Source: Dickeya undicola (lineage in GTDB: Bacteria; Pseudomonadota; Gammaproteobacteria; Enterobacterales; Enterobacteriaceae). From it: DNA of 64,000 nt. Where the stretch lies: contig NZ_JSYG01000009.1 in assembly GCF_000784735.1 (NCBI RefSeq), positions 62,001-126,000 on the forward strand, in the 5' to 3' direction. The position numbers and the translations under genes were made by a program. Positions 35,084 through 45,500 of this stretch are shown piece after piece (positions within the stretch are counted from its first letter, which is position 1; the number at the start of each line of letters is the position of its first letter). The notes beneath the pieces were generated by a model. The model was not told where the DNA came from. It was given only the letters and a program-made list of their open reading frames with translations, and searched no databases.

Positions 35084-35818
35084 GTGAAAGCGATCATTGT
35101 CGAAGATGAATTTCTGGCGCAGCAGGAGTTGAGCTGGCTTGTCAAACAGCACAGCCAGATTGAGGTGGATGCGGTGTTTGACGATGGCCTCGACGTGCTG
35201 AAATACCTGCAGGATAACCGGGTGGACGTGATCTTCCTTGATATCAACATCCCCTCACTGGATGGGGTGATGCTGGCGAAAAACATCAGCCAGTTTGCCC
35301 ATAAACCTTTGATCGTCTTCATCACCGCCTATAAAAATCATGCGGTGGAGGCGTTTGAACTGGAAGCGTTCGACTATATCCTCAAGCCTTATCATGAAAC
35401 CCGCATTGTCAGTATGCTGCAAAAACTGGAAGCAGCCTGGCAACAACAGCAGTTACCCAGCCATGTCAGCGGCGATAACCGCCCGGCACCGATGACCATC
35501 AATCTGGTCAAAGATAAACGGATTATTGTCACCAATATTCACGATATCTATTACGCCGAATCTCACGAAAAGCTGACTTTTGTCTATACCCGGCGGGATG
35601 AGTTCGTGATGTCGATGAATATCACCGAGTTTTGCAGCCGGTTGCCGGAGGCCTACTTCTTTCGCTGCCACCGTTCGTATTGTGTCAACCTGAGCAAGAT
35701 CCGCGAGATCGAACCCTGGTTCAACAACACCTATATCCTCAAACTGAGCGATTTGGATTTTCAGGTGCCGGTCAGCCGCAGCAAAGTGCGGGAGTTTCGT
35801 CAACTGATGCGGCTGTAG
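35084..35818 (+). CDS. ypdB: LytTR response regulator YpdB (PyrR)
   Basis: A 244-residue protein: receiver domain (~1-120, Asp in DVIFLDINIPSLDG near residue 53, Lys in ILKPYHE) and LytTR DNA-binding domain (~140-244, FFRCHRSYCVNLSKIREIEPWF). Phosphorylated YpdB activates yhjX in E. coli through two GGCATTTCAT repeats spaced by 11 bases. GTG 35084 follows AGGAGA by seven bases. The target gene yhjX is the next gene here. Confidence 0.94.
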   Translation: MKAIIVEDEFLAQQELSWLVKQHSQIEVDAVFDDGLDVLKYLQDNRVDVIFLDINIPSLDGVMLAKNISQFAHKPLIVFITAYKNHAVEAFELEAFDYILKPYHETRIVSMLQKLEAAWQQQQLPSHVSGDNRPAPMTINLVKDKRIIVTNIHDIYYAESHEKLTFVYTRRDEFVMSMNITEFCSRLPEAYFFRCHRSYCVNLSKIREIEPWFNNTYILKLSDLDFQVPVSRSKVREFRQLMRL

Positions 35819-35881
35819 TGGTGGGGAGGTCAGACGTCAGACATGAGAAGATAGATTTACTGTCATTAATACCGTTCTGGA

Positions 35882-35912
35882 TGCATTTCATTCCCTGATT
35901 CATGCCGTTCAT
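35882..35912 (+). promoter_or_regulatory. YpdB binding site upstream of yhjX
   Basis: TGCATTTCAT (35882-35891) and TGCCGTTCAT (35903-35912) are separated by exactly 11 bases and match the E. coli YpdB motif GGCATTTCAT-N11-GGCATTTCAT at 9 and 7 of 10 positions. A possible -10, TATACT, lies at 35946-35951, placing the sites just upstream of the -35 as expected for activation. Confidence 0.75.
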
Positions 35913-36013
35913 GCCCTTATTAACCCCGTGGATTTAGCCCCTCTTTATACTGGTGCCATTCGGCAGGCGTTGGCCTGTTTTATCTTCACATCAGAGAAAT
36001 TAAGGGGACCGGC

Positions 36014-37231
36014 ATGAACAACAAACCGGCAAATCGCGGCGTTATTATTGCAGGGACTATCCTCGCCCAAATGGGGTTGGGGACCATTTACACCTGGAGT
36101 CTTTACAACCAACCGCTGGTCGACAAATTCGACTGGCCGCTCAGTTCGGTGGCGACCACCTTTTCATTGACCAGCTTTTTCCTGGCGTTCGCTACACTGT
36201 TTGCCGGGCGCATTCAGGAGCTCATCGGTATTCGGAAACTGACGCTGATTGCCGGTTTAGTGCTGGGAACGGCGTTGATGTCCGCTTCTATGGTGTCATC
36301 GTTGTCGATGCTGTGGCTGTTGGTGGGTGTGGTAGTCGGGTTTGCCGACGGCGCGGCGTACATCACCACCTTGTCCAACCTGATTAAATGGTTCCCGAAT
36401 CGCAAGGGCGTTATCGCCGGGATTTCGGTTGGTGCGTATGGCACCGGTAGCCTGGTGTTTAAATACATCAATAGCGCGCTGCTGGCGCAGGTCGGCGTGT
36501 CTCAGACTTTTTTCTGGTGGGGCGCGATGGCGTTGCTGATGATCACCGGCGGTGCCATGTTACTGAAAGACGCACCGGTACAGCCGACGCAGACGGCCGT
36601 TAATGGCGGCAACGTCAACTTTACCGTCAGCGAGATGCTGCGTCGTAAAGAAGCCTGGCTACTGTTTGTGGTGTTCTTCACCTCTTGTATGAGTGGGTTG
36701 TACCTGATTGGTATCGCGAAGGATATCGGCGTGAAAATGGCCGGGCTGGATGCGGTGACCGCTGCCAGCGTGGTATCGGCGATTGCTATCTGCAACACCG
36801 CCGGGCGTCTTATTCTCGGCTATCTGTCCGACAAAGTGGGCCGCTTGCGGGTGTTGAACTTTACACTGCTGGTGACCGCGCTGGCGGTGACGGTCATGGC
36901 GTTCCTGCCGCTTAACGGCATGACGTTCTTCTTGTGTACGGGGGCGGTGGCCTTCTGTTTCGGTGGGAATATCACCGTGTATCCGGCGATTGTGGCGGAT
37001 TTCTTCGGCCTGAAGCACCACAGTAAAAACTACGGGCTGATTTATCAGGGATTTGGTCTGGGCCCGTTGGCCGGTTCCTTTATCGCCGCCGCGCTGGGTG
37101 GATTCCACAGCACCTTTATCGCCATTGCGCTGTTATCGGTGGTGTCGCTGGTGATTACCCTGTTCATCCAGCCGCCGAAAGCACCGCACGAGCAGGATGC
37201 GCCATTGGTCGCACAGGGCAGCCACGCCTGA
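36014..37231 (+). CDS. yhjX: Pyruvate-inducible MFS transporter YhjX
   Basis: A 405-residue, twelve-helix MFS protein of the oxalate/formate antiporter branch: GTILAQMGLGTIYTWSLYNQ, FADGAAYITTLSNLIKWFPN and GNITVYPAIVADFFGLKHHSKNYG are family marks. In E. coli YhjX is the single known target of YpdAB and transports pyruvate. AAGGGG lies upstream of ATG 36014. Followed by a strong terminator. Confidence 0.93.
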   Translation: MNNKPANRGVIIAGTILAQMGLGTIYTWSLYNQPLVDKFDWPLSSVATTFSLTSFFLAFATLFAGRIQELIGIRKLTLIAGLVLGTALMSASMVSSLSMLWLLVGVVVGFADGAAYITTLSNLIKWFPNRKGVIAGISVGAYGTGSLVFKYINSALLAQVGVSQTFFWWGAMALLMITGGAMLLKDAPVQPTQTAVNGGNVNFTVSEMLRRKEAWLLFVVFFTSCMSGLYLIGIAKDIGVKMAGLDAVTAASVVSAIAICNTAGRLILGYLSDKVGRLRVLNFTLLVTALAVTVMAFLPLNGMTFFLCTGAVAFCFGGNITVYPAIVADFFGLKHHSKNYGLIYQGFGLGPLAGSFIAAALGGFHSTFIAIALLSVVSLVITLFIQPPKAPHEQDAPLVAQGSHA

Positions 37232-37268
37232 TAAACCTCACACTCTTCATTAATAGTCGTGTAGCCAA

Positions 37269-37298
37269 ACGCCACCGCCATCATGCGGTGGCGTTTTT
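37269..37298 (+). terminator. Rho-independent terminator of yhjX
   Basis: ACGCCACCGC pairs with GCGGTGGCGT across CATCAT and is followed by TTTTTGTTTTT. Confidence 0.92.
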
Positions 37299-37365
37299 GT
37301 TTTTGGCGGGAGAGATAGCAAGACAGCGACTGGATGAAATGACCGGACAGTGAAGAAGAGAGAAA

Positions 37366-37398
37366 AACAAAAACGCCGCAACAAGTGCGGCGTTTTTG
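37366..37398 (-). terminator. Rho-independent terminator of rplY
   Basis: AACGCCGC (37372-37379) pairs with GCGGCGTT (37387-37394). On the minus strand a T-rich tract follows, ~32 bases past the rplY stop; the plus strand also has a T-run, so it may act both ways. Confidence 0.85.
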
Positions 37399-37425
37399 CT
37401 GGCTCGTCGAAGACGTTATGCGTGA

Positions 37426-37713
37426 TTAAACGCGAACGAAGTCGATGTGAGTCAGTTTCGGCTTGAACGGGTGACGCTGAACAGCCTGAATTTTTACTTT
37501 GGTTTCTTTGCCATCGACAACCAGGACGATTTCACCGTACAGGCTTTCGCTGTTACGATCTTCCAGGTTTTTAACGATATCGTGGTCCAGTTCGATGGAA
37601 ACCGGTGCTTCGCTGCCGCCGTAAACGATGGCGGGGAATTTACCGGTAGTGCGCAGGCGGCGGCTCGCACCCTTACCCTGCTCTTTACGTACTTCTGCGT
37701 TGATAGTAATCAT
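37426..37713 (-). CDS. rplY: 50S ribosomal protein L25
   Basis: A 95-residue L25 of the short enterobacterial form, [20 protein letters not shown], ending [14 protein letters not shown]. It binds 5S rRNA in the large subunit. ATG 37713 was chosen over longer in-frame extensions since L25 begins exactly with MxTINAE and AGAAAG lies upstream. It is followed by its own terminator. Confidence 0.97.
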   Translation of the reverse strand: MITINAEVRKEQGKGASRRLRTTGKFPAIVYGGSEAPVSIELDHDIVKNLEDRNSESLYGEIVLVVDGKETKVKIQAVQRHPFKPKLTHIDFVRV

Positions 37714-37870
37714 TGCTTTCTCTACTTGATAAAATGACCCTGTTACAGGCGACCCAGCAACAGGCAGGATAACCATGCTTGTCATGCAAATAACGATGCC
37801 GTTATTCGAAATAAAAGCGGGCGAGATTCTAGCGGAATATGGCGGCGCGGGCAAATAAAACCGCCGCCAA

Positions 37871-39646
37871 TTAGCCACGTAGCTCATGGGCACGGCGGTA
37901 GCGGCCCTGATAATCGAAGATTTTTTCCCGCACCTGCCAAAATTTGCCCTGCATACGGGCTACCACAAAATCCGGTGCGCGCAGCAGAGCCTGCTGTGCG
38001 ACGACATCCTCAGCACGCTGCCAATGGAAGGGAACGCCGGGGGCGCGCTGGTGCGCTCGAAGAAAAACATGCGTAAAGGCGTTGCGCTGTGCGGTGGTAT
38101 GCAACCGGAAACGCTCGCTGACGTCGGCCCCGTCTTCATCGTGGTAGGTGATGCGCAACCACTCGCCTTTGGCGTCGGTGCCGTGTTGCAAGCTCATGCC
38201 GCTGCAACGCAGCACCAAGGCGTCTTTCAGTTTTAGTGCGGCTTTCAGCATGTCGTCTGGGTCAACCAGGACTTCCTGGCACTGCTGGCAGCGCCTGGCG
38301 GCGATATCGTTTTCCGCTCCGCAATGCGGGCAGCTTTTGAAACGGAAGCGGTAATCGCATTGTTGCCTCCGCCCTTGTTCGTCCGCCTGCCAGCCCTGAC
38401 AACGGCGGCCATAATGCTCAATCACGGTGCCGTCATCGGTGCATTTTCCAAAGAACAGGTTGGCGAAGCCGCACTGTGGGCAGAACACCTGCACCGGCTG
38501 GCTGTCGCTGTGTGGCTTGCTGTGGCCGACTTCGGGCGTGTAGAGATCGAACGGGTTGCCTGCGTAGTCCAGAATCAGGCAGTCGGTTTTGCCGGGAAAC
38601 AGGCGCAAACCACGGCCGACTATCTGCTGATAGAGGCTGACGGATTCCGTCGGGCGCAAAATAGCGATCACATCGACGTGCGGTGCATCAAAGCCGGTAG
38701 TCAGCACCGACACATTGACCAGATAGCGCAATTGTTGCTGCTTGAAGGCGGCGATCAGCGCATCCCGCTGCGGTGCGGGCGTTTCGCCGCTGATCAGCGC
38801 CGCTTCACCGACCGGTAGCAGCCCCTCGACTTCCCGTGCGTGTTCAACCGTGGCGGCGAAAATCATCACACCCCGCCGGTTAGTGGCGTATTCCGTAATC
38901 TGGCGGACGATGAGCGGTGTGACCCGTTGCTGACGCTTCAACTCCCGGTTCAGCTCCACATCGCTGAACGATCCGTTATTGAACAGCCCATTACTACGCG
39001 CCGCCAGTTGGCTGAAATCGTACTGCACCACCGGCATGTCCAGCCGCTCTGGCGGCACCAGAAAACCGTGCCGGATCATGTAGCGCAGTGGCAGTTCGTA
39101 GATACAATCACGAAACAGGCAGCTGTCGTCGCCGCGGATCATGCCGTGATAGTGGTACTGATAGATCCAGCCCCGGCCGAGGCGATAAGGAGTGGCGGTC
39201 AATCCCAGCAACCGCAACTGGGGATTGGCCTGCTGCAAATGCTGGAGGATTTGCTGGTACTGGCTGTTTTCATCGTCGCTAATCCGGTGACATTCATCGA
39301 CGATCAGCAGCGAGAAGGCGTCATCAAATTTGTCTGGGTGGCGTGCCACCGATTGCACGCTGCCAAACACCACCTTACCGTCGCTGTCGCGCTGGTTGAG
39401 CCCGGCGGCGAAAATGTCTGCCTGTAACCCCAGCGCACAGTACTTGGCGTGATTCTGCTCCACCAGCTCTTTAACGTGTGCCAGCACCAATACCCGGCCA
39501 CGCGCCAACCGCGCCAGCTCGGCGATCACCAGACTTTTGCCTGCACCGGTGGGTAAAACGATGACCGCCGGGGCGGTATGTTGACGAAAATAGGCAAGGG
39601 TGGCGTCAACCGCTTCTTGCTGGTACGGGCGCAGTGTAAATGACAT
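37871..39646 (-). CDS. radD: DEAD/DEAH-box repair helicase RadD (YejH)
   Basis: A 591-residue superfamily 2 helicase: Q-motif region [15 protein letters not shown], Walker [16 protein letters not shown] box [10 protein letters not shown], motif [16 protein letters not shown], motif [16 protein letters not shown] zinc-ribbon-like region follows with [14 protein letters not shown] and [18 protein letters not shown]. RadD acts in double-strand break repair and stimulates RecA strand exchange. Its start shares one base with the yecH stop, so it is translationally coupled to yecH. Confidence 0.95.
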   Translation of the reverse strand: MSFTLRPYQQEAVDATLAYFRQHTAPAVIVLPTGAGKSLVIAELARLARGRVLVLAHVKELVEQNHAKYCALGLQADIFAAGLNQRDSDGKVVFGSVQSVARHPDKFDDAFSLLIVDECHRISDDENSQYQQILQHLQQANPQLRLLGLTATPYRLGRGWIYQYHYHGMIRGDDSCLFRDCIYELPLRYMIRHGFLVPPERLDMPVVQYDFSQLAARSNGLFNNGSFSDVELNRELKRQQRVTPLIVRQITEYATNRRGVMIFAATVEHAREVEGLLPVGEAALISGETPAPQRDALIAAFKQQQLRYLVNVSVLTTGFDAPHVDVIAILRPTESVSLYQQIVGRGLRLFPGKTDCLILDYAGNPFDLYTPEVGHSKPHSDSQPVQVFCPQCGFANLFFGKCTDDGTVIEHYGRRCQGWQADEQGRRQQCDYRFRFKSCPHCGAENDIAARRCQQCQEVLVDPDDMLKAALKLKDALVLRCSGMSLQHGTDAKGEWLRITYHDEDGADVSERFRLHTTAQRNAFTHVFLRAHQRAPGVPFHWQRAEDVVAQQALLRAPDFVVARMQGKFWQVREKIFDYQGRYRRAHELRG

Positions 39647-39885
39647 CAGTGGCGGCAGATTTTGCTTTCATGAGTGGTAAAGCCGTTATCTTGCGGAATG
39701 AATTTGCCTTTGTCAGCCAGAAATTGCACCAGTCCAGCGGCGGTCATGTCGGCGGCGGAGCAGGTATGAAAACGGGCATCGCGGCCAAAACGCGCCTCAA
39801 TAGCGGCAATCAGTTCATCAGTGGTAAAGGATCTGTTGGCGGCTACCATCATATGTAATACTTCATGACCGTGAATCGATGACAT
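39646..39885 (-). CDS. yecH: YecH-like small metal-binding protein
   Basis: A 79-residue protein, [20 protein letters not shown] through [25 protein letters not shown] (split) to HESKICRH, closely following E. coli YecH. Conserved His and Cys (HGHE, FHTC, ICRH) suggest a metal site. ATG 39885 has AGGAGCC upstream at good spacing. In E. coli yecH is unlinked; here it forms a two-gene operon with radD. Confidence 0.88.
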   Translation of the reverse strand: MSSIHGHEVLHMMVAANRSFTTDELIAAIEARFGRDARFHTCSAADMTAAGLVQFLADKGKFIPQDNGFTTHESKICRH

Positions 39886-39912
39886 AATAGGGCTCCTGAT
39901 AATTATCGGGCG

Positions 39913-40143
39913 ATGAAATACCGCCAATACGGCGAAACGTCGCGGTATACTCTCTCTTTCCTGCCTGATGACCAGCAGGGCAGGGAAGAACATAAAAGTT
40001 GCTTTTATTATGCTTCTTTAGATGATGAAGAAGGGCGGTTTACATCAATGTTCGGTGTGAACGCCGACGCTTTTTCCTATCAGATGGCGGTCAGCGCCAT
40101 GACTGACCGGCAACTCGTGACGACCATAGGCAATATTCATTAA
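39913..40143 (+). CDS. Small protein of unknown function upstream of rsuA
   Basis: A 76-residue acidic frame, [20 protein letters not shown], ending [14 protein letters not shown] [10 protein letters not shown] recognise no family. The stop overlaps the rsuA ATG (TAATG), which favours translation of both. The ribosome site is weak (GGGCG right before ATG), and the start is only 28 bases from the divergent yecH start. Confidence 0.5.
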   Translation: MKYRQYGETSRYTLSFLPDDQQGREEHKSCFYYASLDDEEGRFTSMFGVNADAFSYQMAVSAMTDRQLVTTIGNIH

Positions 40144-40841
40144 TGCGATTGGATAAATTTCTCTCCCAACAGTTGGGGATCAGCCGTTCGCTGGTTGCGC
40201 GTGAACTGCGTGCGCAGCGTGTAACGGTAAATGGTGAGGTGGTGAAGAACGGTGCGTTTAAACTGCTGCCAGACCATGAAGTGGCGTTTGACGACAATGT
40301 GCTTGAACAGCAGAACGGGCCGCGTTATTTCATGCTGAATAAGCCGCAGGGGTATGTGTGTTCAACCGACGACCCTGACCATCCGACGATTTTATATTTT
40401 ATCGATGAACCGGTGGCGCATAAGCTGCACGCCGCTGGTCGACTGGATATCGACACCAGCGGTTTGGTGCTGCTGACCGACGACGGCCAATGGTCGCACC
40501 GCATTACCTCGCCGAAGCACCATTGCGAAAAAACCTATCTGGTGACGCTGGAACAACCGCTGTCACCTGACACCGCGGAGCAGTTTCAGGCGGGTGTGCA
40601 ATTACACGGCGAGAAGGACCTGACCCGCCCGGCGACGCTGGAGCCAATTTCTGAGCACCAGGTGCGGTTGACCATCAGCGAAGGCCGCTACCATCAGGTA
40701 AAACGTATGTTTGCCGCGGTTGGCAACCATGTCGTGGCGTTGCATCGTGAACGTATCGGCGCTATTGCGCTGGATGATGATTTAGAACCCGGCGAATATC
40801 GGCCGCTGACGCCGGAAGAGGTCGCCAGCATCGGGCAATAG
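40143..40841 (+). CDS. rsuA: 16S rRNA pseudouridine(516) synthase
   Basis: A 232-residue RsuA: N-terminal S4 domain ([22 protein letters not shown]), catalytic motif [19 protein letters not shown] with the essential Asp, and [18 protein letters not shown] near the end. It makes pseudouridine 516 in 16S rRNA. Neighbour order rsuA-bcr is as in E. coli. Confidence 0.95.
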   Translation: MRLDKFLSQQLGISRSLVARELRAQRVTVNGEVVKNGAFKLLPDHEVAFDDNVLEQQNGPRYFMLNKPQGYVCSTDDPDHPTILYFIDEPVAHKLHAAGRLDIDTSGLVLLTDDGQWSHRITSPKHHCEKTYLVTLEQPLSPDTAEQFQAGVQLHGEKDLTRPATLEPISEHQVRLTISEGRYHQVKRMFAAVGNHVVALHRERIGAIALDDDLEPGEYRPLTPEEVASIGQ

Positions 40842-40940
40842 TCGTAAGACTGTCGGCTGTCGATTTGCGCTTTGTTAAGCCCTTTTGTCCGCCACCGTCA
40901 GGTGGCGGGAAACCGTCGTCTACCTGGAGAACCGTTTTTC

Positions 40941-42122
40941 GTGCAACCACAATCATCCTCGCGCGTCGGTCTGATTTTTATTCTGGGGTTGATATCGATG
41001 CTGATGCCCATTGCCATCGATATGTATTTACCGGCGCTGCCGGTGATCGCAAAAGAGTTTTCGGTTGATCCGGGGCGGGTACAGATGACCCTCAGTTCCT
41101 ATGTGCTCGGGTTTGCCATTGGTCAGGTGTTTTACGGCCCGATGTCGGACAGCATCGGCCGTAAACCGGTTATTCTGGGCGGGGTGCTGATTTTTACTCT
41201 GGCTGCCGCCGCCTGTGCGCTGTCGCAAACGGTCGACCAGTTGATTCATATGCGTTTCCTGCACGGCTTGTCGGCCGCGTCGGCCAACGTGGTGATCAAC
41301 GCGCTGATGCGGGATATGTTCTCGAAAGATGAATTCTCACGCATGATGTCGTTTGTGATTCTGGTGATGACGGTAGCGCCACTGCTGGCACCGATCATCG
41401 GCGGTGCATTGCTGTTCTGGCTTAGCTGGCACGCGATCTTTTGGACTATCGCCGCCGCGTCGCTGGTGGCGACCGTGCTGGTGTGGCTATTTATCCGTGA
41501 AACGTTACCGGTAGAGCGGCGACAGCGGTTCCATTTGCGTACCACGCTGGGGAACTTTTTGCAGTTGGTTCGCCACCGTCGTGTCTTCAGTTATATGTTT
41601 GCCAGCGGGCTGTCGTTTTCCGGCATGTTTGCTTTTCTGAGCGCCGGGCCATTCGTTTACATCGATCTTAATGGCGTGTCACCCCAGCATTTTGGCTACT
41701 ATTTTGCCCTGAACATCGTGTTCCTGTTCCTGATGACATTGCTCAACAGCCGTATCGTGTCGCGTATGGGCGCGATGTTTATGTTCCGGCTGGGGCTGAT
41801 TATCCAGTTTGTGATGGGAATATGGCTGGTTGTGGTCAGTAGCTTCGATTTAGGGTTTATCCCGCTGGTGATCGGCGTTGCGGCATTCGTGGGGTGCGTC
41901 GCTACGGTGGCGTCCAACGCGATGGCGGTGATTCTTGACGATTTCCCCCATATGGCCGGAACGGCCTCTTCGCTGGCTGGCACCATGCGTTTTGGGCTAG
42001 GGTCGCTGGTGGGAACGTTATTGTCGCTGGCGACGTTCCAGAGCGTATGGCCGATGGTGGGCGCAATGGCGTTCTGCTCAGCAGGCGCATTCGGCTTGTT
42101 TTTGTATGCGGGACGGCGTTAA
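40941..42122 (+). CDS. bcr: Bcr/CflA multidrug efflux transporter
   Basis: A 393-residue, twelve-helix MFS drug:H+ antiporter, with [17 protein letters not shown], motif [17 protein letters not shown], and antiporter motif [18 protein letters not shown]. coli Bcr exports bicyclomycin and other compounds. GTG 40941 ([16 protein letters not shown]) gives the right length with TGGAGA 11 bases upstream. A ~100-base gap follows rsuA. Confidence 0.92.
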   Translation: MQPQSSSRVGLIFILGLISMLMPIAIDMYLPALPVIAKEFSVDPGRVQMTLSSYVLGFAIGQVFYGPMSDSIGRKPVILGGVLIFTLAAAACALSQTVDQLIHMRFLHGLSAASANVVINALMRDMFSKDEFSRMMSFVILVMTVAPLLAPIIGGALLFWLSWHAIFWTIAAASLVATVLVWLFIRETLPVERRQRFHLRTTLGNFLQLVRHRRVFSYMFASGLSFSGMFAFLSAGPFVYIDLNGVSPQHFGYYFALNIVFLFLMTLLNSRIVSRMGAMFMFRLGLIIQFVMGIWLVVVSSFDLGFIPLVIGVAAFVGCVATVASNAMAVILDDFPHMAGTASSLAGTMRFGLGSLVGTLLSLATFQSVWPMVGAMAFCSAGAFGLFLYAGRR

Positions 42123-42410
42123 TACACGTCTTCCGTTCTCCTCTTTCCTGCTTTTGCTGTCGGCAATCTACCGACAGCATTCCTGCCTGTTGTTCCTAAA
42201 ATGTGAAAATATTGAATCGAAAGTGAACGATTTGAAGAAAATGATTGAGATATCGAGAATAAAAGGTTACATATAGCGCAAAATCAGTCAGAATCGTGAT
42301 CTTGTTAACGTTTTGAACGGTTATCAATCTGAGCGCTATGCTTCTGGGGCGGCCTCATCATGAAAATATGTTGCTTTTTTGTATCCGTGTGGTGATAAAA
42401 AAGCCGTTGT

Positions 42411-42441
42411 GGCAAAAAAGTTTGCCGATTTATGTTATAAT
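42411..42441 (+). promoter_or_regulatory. Extended -10 promoter of yejG with inverted repeat
   Basis: TGTTATAAT (42433-42441) is a perfect extended -10; no good -35 is visible at the usual distance. GGCAAA-AAAG-TTTGCC (42411-42426) is an inverted repeat just upstream and could be an operator. The rest of the 358-base gap after bcr is AT-rich and holds nothing else I can name. Confidence 0.45.
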
Positions 42442-42480
42442 TTTGTGAATTTTAAAGCAGCTTAGCTGAGGAAGACCGCT

Positions 42481-42825
42481 GTGAATACTCTTCAACTTTC
42501 GGTAGTTCATCGTTTGCCGCAAAGTTACCGCTGGTTATCCGGTTTTACTGGCATCAAAGTTGAACCGATTCCGCTTTGCAGCATGGATGACGACAGTTAT
42601 CTGATTGGTTTTAAACTGCTTAGCCATGATGGCGAAGAAGCCCGTCAGATTATGCGTCACCTCAACCAATCACTGGATGCTATCCAACTGCAATGCGCAA
42701 TAGTGGAGTGGGAGGGCGAACCCTGCCTGTTCCTGCACCGCCAGGACGAGAGTGCTGCCATGTGTCGACTGAAAGACGTCGGTGTGGCGATTGCCGAATC
42801 CGTCTGTGCGCAATACCCTTTCTGA
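42481..42825 (+). CDS. yejG: YejG family protein
   Basis: A 114-residue protein, MNTLQLSVVHRLPQSYRWLS, with CLFLHRQDESAAMCRLKDVG near the C-terminus, matching E. coli YejG in length and pattern. Function unknown. GTG 42481 is preceded by GAGGAAG. It converges with yejF; a 9-bp hairpin without T-run (42829-42853) lies between them. Confidence 0.9.
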   Translation: MNTLQLSVVHRLPQSYRWLSGFTGIKVEPIPLCSMDDDSYLIGFKLLSHDGEEARQIMRHLNQSLDAIQLQCAIVEWEGEPCLFLHRQDESAAMCRLKDVGVAIAESVCAQYPF

Positions 42826-42880
42826 AGCAACCGCATCGTTAACGATGCGGCTGTAACACCTTTTCCCCGCTGTTCCGAGC

Positions 42881-44473
42881 TCAAGCCGAGAGTTGCAGTA
42901 GCTGCCGGGTGTAATCCTGTTGTGGGTGTTCAAACAGTTGCCGACACTCGCCTTGCTCCACCACTTCGCCGTGCCGCAGCACAATGACCTGATGACACAA
43001 TGCACGCACCACGTGCAGATCGTGGCTGATGAACAGATAAGCTAACTGATGGGTCTGTTGCAGGGTTTTTAGTAGCGTCAGGATTTGTGCCTGCACCGTG
43101 CGATCAAGTGATGAGGTCGGTTCATCGAGAATCAGCAGTTCTGGTTGCAGGATCAGCGCGCGGGCGATGGCGATGCGTTGGCGCTGGCCGCCGGAAAACT
43201 CTGACGGATAGCGGTGGCGGCTGTCCGGGTCTAGCCCCACTTCCTGCATGGCCTGGATCACCCGCTGCGTTTGTTCTGCTGGGCTTAACTGATGATGTAC
43301 CCGCAGCCCTTCCGCGATGATCTGCTCCACATTCAACCGAGGGTTCAGCGAACCATTTGGATCCTGAAACACCACCTGAATGCGACGACGTACCGGCAGC
43401 ATCTGCTTGTGGTTAAAATGGTGCAGCGGCTGACCGTCGAACCAGATCTCGCCACGACTGCGCAGCAACCGTAGCAACGCCAGCCCGGTGGTGCTCTTGC
43501 CGGAGCCAGATTCGCCCACCAAACCAATGCTTTCTCCGCGGCGCAGGCTAAAGCTGAGCGCCTGCAATACCGACTTTTCTCCCACAGTACGGCGCAACAG
43601 ACCTCGCCTGATGGGGAAGCTGACGCCCAGCTCGCGGACCTCCAACAGTGTTGTGGCGGTCTGCTCCAGCGGCAAGGCTTCCCCTGTCGGTTCGGCATCC
43701 AGCAACTGCTGGGTATACGGATGCTGCGGCGCGCTGAACAGCTCACGGGTGTCGTTCTGCTCCACACAACGCCCGGCCTGCATCACCGCTACCCGGTCCG
43801 CCAGCCGACGCACGATGTTCAGGTTATGGGTGATGAACAGCACCCCCATGTTCAGTTCCTGTTTTAGTTCGTTAAGCAGATCCAGAATTTGCGCCTGTAC
43901 GGTGACGTCCAGTGCGGTGGTCGGCTCATCGGCAATCAGCAGGGTGGGTTGCGTCAGCAGTGCCATTGCAATCATCACTCTCTGGCGTTCACCGCCGGAA
44001 AGCTGGTGAGGAAAATCCGCCAATCGTCGCGCCGCCTGACGAATGCCGACACGTTCCAGACAACTGACGATTTCACCCCGCGCGGCCTCATGGCGCATAC
44101 CCCGGTGCAGCGAGAGAACTTCCGCCAATTGCTTTTCGATGGTGTGCAGCGGGTTGAGGGACACCATCGGTTCCTGAAAGATCATGGCAATGCGGTCGCC
44201 ACGAATCTGGCGCAGCCGTTGCTCGCTGGCGTTCAACAATGATTCGCCGGAAAACAGGATGTCGCCATGTGGGTAGACCACGGGCGGTGAAGGCAACAAG
44301 CGCAGCACCGACAGCGCGGTCACGCTTTTGCCGGAACCCGACTCGCCGACCAGCGCCAGGGTTTCTCCGGCCTCAATACTCAGCGAAACCTGGTCGACCA
44401 CTTGCCGCTGCTGGCCGCCGTTGCGAAACGCAATGCTCAGATCGCGGATTTCAAGTAAAGGTTGTGCGGACAT
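42881..44473 (-). CDS. yejF: Peptide/microcin C ABC transporter, fused ATPase YejF
   Basis: A 530-residue protein with two ABC ATPase units. Unit 1: [37 protein letters not shown]; unit 2: [38 protein letters not shown]. It powers YejABEF uptake of oligopeptides and microcin C. ATG 44473 starts two bases before the yejE stop. Confidence 0.95.
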   Translation of the reverse strand: MSAQPLLEIRDLSIAFRNGGQQRQVVDQVSLSIEAGETLALVGESGSGKSVTALSVLRLLPSPPVVYPHGDILFSGESLLNASEQRLRQIRGDRIAMIFQEPMVSLNPLHTIEKQLAEVLSLHRGMRHEAARGEIVSCLERVGIRQAARRLADFPHQLSGGERQRVMIAMALLTQPTLLIADEPTTALDVTVQAQILDLLNELKQELNMGVLFITHNLNIVRRLADRVAVMQAGRCVEQNDTRELFSAPQHPYTQQLLDAEPTGEALPLEQTATTLLEVRELGVSFPIRRGLLRRTVGEKSVLQALSFSLRRGESIGLVGESGSGKSTTGLALLRLLRSRGEIWFDGQPLHHFNHKQMLPVRRRIQVVFQDPNGSLNPRLNVEQIIAEGLRVHHQLSPAEQTQRVIQAMQEVGLDPDSRHRYPSEFSGGQRQRIAIARALILQPELLILDEPTSSLDRTVQAQILTLLKTLQQTHQLAYLFISHDLHVVRALCHQVIVLRHGEVVEQGECRQLFEHPQQDYTRQLLQLSA

Positions 44474-44474
44474 A

Positions 44475-45500
44475 TCAATGCGCCTTGCCAGGGTCAAAAG
44501 CGTCGCGAACCGCTTCGCCGATAAAGATAAGCAGTGACAGCACTACTGCCAGTACGATGAAGACCGTGATACCCAGCCACGGTGCTTGCAGGTTGTTTTT
44601 TCCTTCCAGCAACAGCCCACCAAGTGAAGCGGAGCCCATCGGCAGACCAAAACCCAAAAAGTCGAGCGAGGTCAGGGTAGTAATAGAGCCACAGAGAATA
44701 AACGGTAGATAGGTGAGGGTGGCGACCATTGCGTTGGGCAACATGCAGCGAAACATAATGGCGCGATCGCTGACGCCCATTGCCTGTGCCGCACGGATAT
44801 AGTCAAAATTGCGGGTACGCAGGAATTCTGCCCGCACCACACCAACCAATGTCATCCAGCCAAACAGCACGGTAATGCCCAACAGCCACCAGAAATTCGG
44901 CTGAATCACGCTGGAGAGCAGGATGATCAAAAATAGCGTTGGCATACCGGACCAGACTTCGATAAAGCGCTGTCCCCACAGGTCTATGCGCCCGCCGTAA
45001 TACCCCTGAGAGGCTCCTACCACGATGCCGATCAGGCTGGATAGCAGTGTCAGCGCCAGCCCGAATAGAATGGAAATGCGAAAGCCATACAGCACCTGTG
45101 CCAGTACATCGCGGCCCTGACTGTCGGTGCCGAGCAGATTCTGGCGCGATGGCGGCGATGGAAATGCGCTTTGGGTCGCGTAGTTGATGGTATCGTAGCG
45201 GTAGTGGATCAACGGCCACACTATCCAGCCGCCTTGCTCCAGCCGTTGCTCCAGCCAGGGATCGCGGTAATCCGCCGGCGTTGCCAACGGGCCGCCGAAG
45301 GTGGTTTCACTGTAATCCACCATAAACGGCGCGTACCACTGCCCTTGATAGTGCACCAGCAGTGGCTTGTCGTTGGCGACCAGCTCCGAACACAGGGTAA
45401 CAACAAAGAGCACCAGAAAAATCCACAGTGACCAGTAGCCGCGACGATTAGCGCGAAAACGCGCCCAACGTGCCTGATTAATGGGGCTGAGGTGGGTCAT
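44475..45500 (-). CDS. yejE: Peptide/microcin C ABC transporter permease YejE
   Basis: A 341-residue permease of the DppC type: one N-terminal helix, a large periplasmic insertion, then five helices with the EAA-like loop YIRAAQAMGVSDRAIMFRCMLPNA (split). It overlaps yejB by one base (TAATG). Confidence 0.95.
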   Translation of the reverse strand: MTHLSPINQARWARFRANRRGYWSLWIFLVLFVVTLCSELVANDKPLLVHYQGQWYAPFMVDYSETTFGGPLATPADYRDPWLEQRLEQGGWIVWPLIHYRYDTINYATQSAFPSPPSRQNLLGTDSQGRDVLAQVLYGFRISILFGLALTLLSSLIGIVVGASQGYYGGRIDLWGQRFIEVWSGMPTLFLIILLSSVIQPNFWWLLGITVLFGWMTLVGVVRAEFLRTRNFDYIRAAQAMGVSDRAIMFRCMLPNAMVATLTYLPFILCGSITTLTSLDFLGFGLPMGSASLGGLLLEGKNNLQAPWLGITVFIVLAVVLSLLIFIGEAVRDAFDPGKAH

